61,337 nt of DNA. It comes from JBLIRR01 sp049472395 (GTDB lineage: Bacteria; SZUA-182; DTGQ01; JBLIRR01). Below are positions 59,346 to 61,337 of the stretch, piece by piece (positions within the stretch are counted from its first letter, which is position 1; the number at the start of each line of letters is the position of its first letter). The notes beneath the pieces are model-generated. The model did not search any database. It was not told the DNA's origin and saw only the letters and a list, made by a program, of their open reading frames with translations. Where the stretch lies: contig JBLIRR010000039.1 in the NCBI GenBank assembly GCA_049472395.1, positions 1-61,337 on the forward strand, in the 5' to 3' direction. A program made the position numbers and the translations under genes.

Positions 59346-61337
59346 ATGAAAAATTTTTGTTCGTATTTAATCTGTTGTGCTTTTTTTATTGCGATACTAT
59401 TTCCTGGAAATTATGCTAGATCTCAGGAAAATGCACTCCCTGTACCCACCTTATATACCGAGGATTCGTCTCCTGTACCTACCTTATATATGGAGAATCA
59501 AAATAGTGAAGAGGAAAAAATCAATTTTAACTCCATAACAACAGTGGGAAATACGCTCTATGCACTGGCAGAAAAAACATTGATACCTTTAGAGCCATAC
59601 TATATGCTCAGAGCTATAGATTTTTCCGATCCCCAAAAACCAACACTCATAGGTGATATCGATACGGATATAAATCTGGAGTATGACCCACAGTTTCATA
59701 TGGTTATATCTGATAATTATTTATTTTCTTTAAGAGGAGAAAATGAAGAGTCATATTTTTCTATCTATGAGATTCAGAATAAAGAAGAGCTTATCTTGAG
59801 AAAAAAAGTATCCCTTAAGAGCATCCTCGATTCTGTGAGGAAAGATCAAAAGGAAAAGTTTTATTCATTCGTGCTTACGGTGACAGATCAGCGTGCGTAT
59901 CTTATCTTTCATGCAATTCCTTCTTATGCGCCAGTCGATTATCCGAATCCGCCAGAATCTGAAGCATATTATTCCATCCCACAGGATGACGAAGATCAAT
60001 CCCTGACATTGTCTACTACTTCCGGATCTGAAGTGGTTTCTCCTCTTTCTCCCGCCCTTCCCTCTGAAGATAATACGATTATTGTTACGATTGATATACA
60101 AGATCCTTCTAATGCTCAGATACTTGGGGTATCCAGACTGCCTGTGCCATGCACGGGCCCTAAGGATCTCATTGTTAACGATACTGTTGGCTACCTCCTC
60201 GCTCCTTCAAATGATTTCAGAGATTCAAACATCCATGTTCTTGATCTTTCATCTTCTGCGAATATCTTAGTGACTTATTCCCTCACTATATATGGCGAAG
60301 GAGGGCAACTCGTTCGGGAAGGAGACTATCTCTATATTGCCGCACAAAGTTTCGGACTTGAGATAGTTGATATTAGAAATCCACGTGAGCCTTCATTAAT
60401 AAGCTGGTTTGAAACACCACATCCACAAAGGAGAATGTATAAGGGTAAGGCAGGCTTCCGCAATATAATCGTTAATGATGGATATGCTTATTTGCTTGAT
60501 ATGGAGAATGGTCTGATAGTAATTGATATTTCTGATATAGCTCATCCGGATTTAGTTTCAAGTTATATTTCTGATTATACTTCCGGCTCATCAAACTTTT
60601 TATGGGACTCTTCATATACCTCTATTGAAAGAAGCGGTGATTTTCTCATTTTGCATGACCCTACAGATGTTATAGAAATAGTATCAATCGAAGATCCGCT
60701 TTCTCCTGCATCTGTCGGAATCTTGGGAGAAAGAGAGCCGGCAATGCTTCCTTCTGCATCTGTTGGTATCTTGGGAGATAGAGAGCCGACAATGCTCTCT
60801 CTTGCTTTAAGGCTTGAGGTAGCAGAGCAGCTCAATATTGATAGTGAGGAAGGGCCTGAAGGGGATATTGCTCTATTTGGCATTCCTTCTTTAGATGCCC
60901 TTAACCGTAAATACGGTGTAATTATGATTCAACAGCCAAACATAGATACCCCATATTTTGCGGATTTGTCCCCATCATCCATAAAAGATACCGAACCATC
61001 AGTAGAAGATATTCAGAAAGACCGCAATCTGCGAACCTTTTCTTTGACATTTCCCGGACCAATAAACCTTGATGAGATAAAGGCGGAATATCTGAAAAAT
61101 CCCTATATAATAACCGCTGAGATAGATTTGTCAGAAATTCATGGATATTCAAGTTATTTCGGAAGCTCTTATATGCCCATTGAGCAAACTATCCCATACT
61201 CTATGCAGATGCCGGTATCCGGAGTATATGGTGGGATCTATGGCAGCATTTCTGGTGGGATGTATGGCAGTAGCCTATACGGTAGTGTCGGTAGTAGCCC
61301 TTCTGGGGGCACCCTTTATGGCGGCATGTATGGTATG
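59346..61337 (+). CDS. Secreted LVIVD-like repeat protein with Tyr-Gly-rich C-terminus (3' end outside window)
   Basis: An open frame of 664 codons that runs off the end of the window. ATG 59346 has AAGGAG seven bases upstream, and the signal segment (MKNFCSYLICCAFFIAILF, ending near YARS) is clear. The mature part holds several blade-like LVIVD repeats: MLRAIDFSDPQKPTLIGDI, SFGLEIVDIRNPREPSLIS and GLIVIDISDIAHPDLVSSY. Such repeats build a beta-propeller in surface proteins. The last visible 40 residues are Gly/Tyr/Ser-rich (SGVYGGIYGSISGGMYGSS), similar to the GLYG repeats of the protein at 35349. A complete end is needed to name it. Confidence 0.75.
   Translation, partial: MKNFCSYLICCAFFIAILFPGNYARSQENALPVPTLYTEDSSPVPTLYMENQNSEEEKINFNSITTVGNTLYALAEKTLIPLEPYYMLRAIDFSDPQKPTLIGDIDTDINLEYDPQFHMVISDNYLFSLRGENEESYFSIYEIQNKEELILRKKVSLKSILDSVRKDQKEKFYSFVLTVTDQRAYLIFHAIPSYAPVDYPNPPESEAYYSIPQDDEDQSLTLSTTSGSEVVSPLSPALPSEDNTIIVTIDIQDPSNAQILGVSRLPVPCTGPKDLIVNDTVGYLLAPSNDFRDSNIHVLDLSSSANILVTYSLTIYGEGGQLVREGDYLYIAAQSFGLEIVDIRNPREPSLISWFETPHPQRRMYKGKAGFRNIIVNDGYAYLLDMENGLIVIDISDIAHPDLVSSYISDYTSGSSNFLWDSSYTSIERSGDFLILHDPTDVIEIVSIEDPLSPASVGILGEREPAMLPSASVGILGDREPTMLSLALRLEVAEQLNIDSEEGPEGDIALFGIPSLDALNRKYGVIMIQQPNIDTPYFADLSPSSIKDTEPSVEDIQKDRNLRTFSLTFPGPINLDEIKAEYLKNPYIITAEIDLSEIHGYSSYFGSSYMPIEQTIPYSMQMPVSGVYGGIYGSISGGMYGSSLYGSVGSSPSGGTLYGGMYGM

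Overview
The window looks like chromosomal DNA of an uncultured, low-GC, Gram-negative, anaerobically living bacterium. This is inferred from Sec-type signal peptides, a TAT-exported selenocysteine formate dehydrogenase, ferredoxin-containing MinD ATPases, minor pilins with PilY1, an exosortase, and many two-component proteins. I cannot assign a phylum from the sequence. No rRNA, tRNA, CRISPR array, insertion sequence or replication origin was seen. Genes are widely spaced, on both strands and mostly in short operons, and several genes are decayed.

Region 1 (1-5.2 kb) holds the 3' end of a dockerin-tailed secreted protein, a decayed Calx-beta gene on the other strand, a DEDD exonuclease, a truncated GrpB gene, a glycerophosphodiesterase, and the first of three related Pro/Val/Thr-rich secreted proteins, broken by an in-frame TGA. 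Region 2 (5.4-8.7 kb) is an iron-responsive unit. A TTGACA/TATAAT promoter runs directly into a Fur box and drives two ferredoxin-MinD ATPases, a small zinc-ribbon protein and a NifX-like protein. A matching promoter and Fur box at 27.5 kb drives fur and a second NifX-like gene. Region 3 (8.9-15.7 kb) has the other two Pro-rich proteins, a tandem pair of small membrane proteins, an MFS gene with an internal deletion, a Cache histidine kinase and a small secreted protein.

Region 4 (16.2-20.8 kb) is a complete fdnGHI-type operon with selenocysteine at UGA 16752 and a SECIS-like hairpin. Region 5 (21-26.5 kb) is a minor-pilin operon (FimT/GspH, PilW, PilV, PilX, PilY1). Region 6 (28-36.2 kb) is a secretome block: a 16-residue-repeat protein, a tandem exosortase fused to an SPFH-like domain, a secreted hypothetical protein, a VIT-vWA protein and a Gly-Leu-Tyr-Gly-repeat protein. 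Region 7 (36.2-40.6 kb) is signalling: an NtrC-type regulator with its PAS kinase, a REC-GGDEF protein and a divergent HPt protein. Region 8 (43.4-46.9 kb) joins HTH-EIIA, PII-like-EIIA, a Kef/CPA2 antiporter and a PII-like protein, apparently a regulated ion-transport module. Region 9 (47.3-61.3 kb) has two very large secreted proteins built of carboxypeptidase-regulatory-like modules, a recent duplication flanking a DUF3160 protein, then an open LVIVD-like repeat protein ending in Tyr-Gly-rich repeats.

The strongest unusual signals are the exosortase-exosortase-SPFH fusion, the matched Fur promoter/operator pair, the antiporter/EIIA/PII cassette, and the dense set of low-complexity secreted proteins. 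Together the last of these suggest an elaborate extracellular layer, but that function is inferred.
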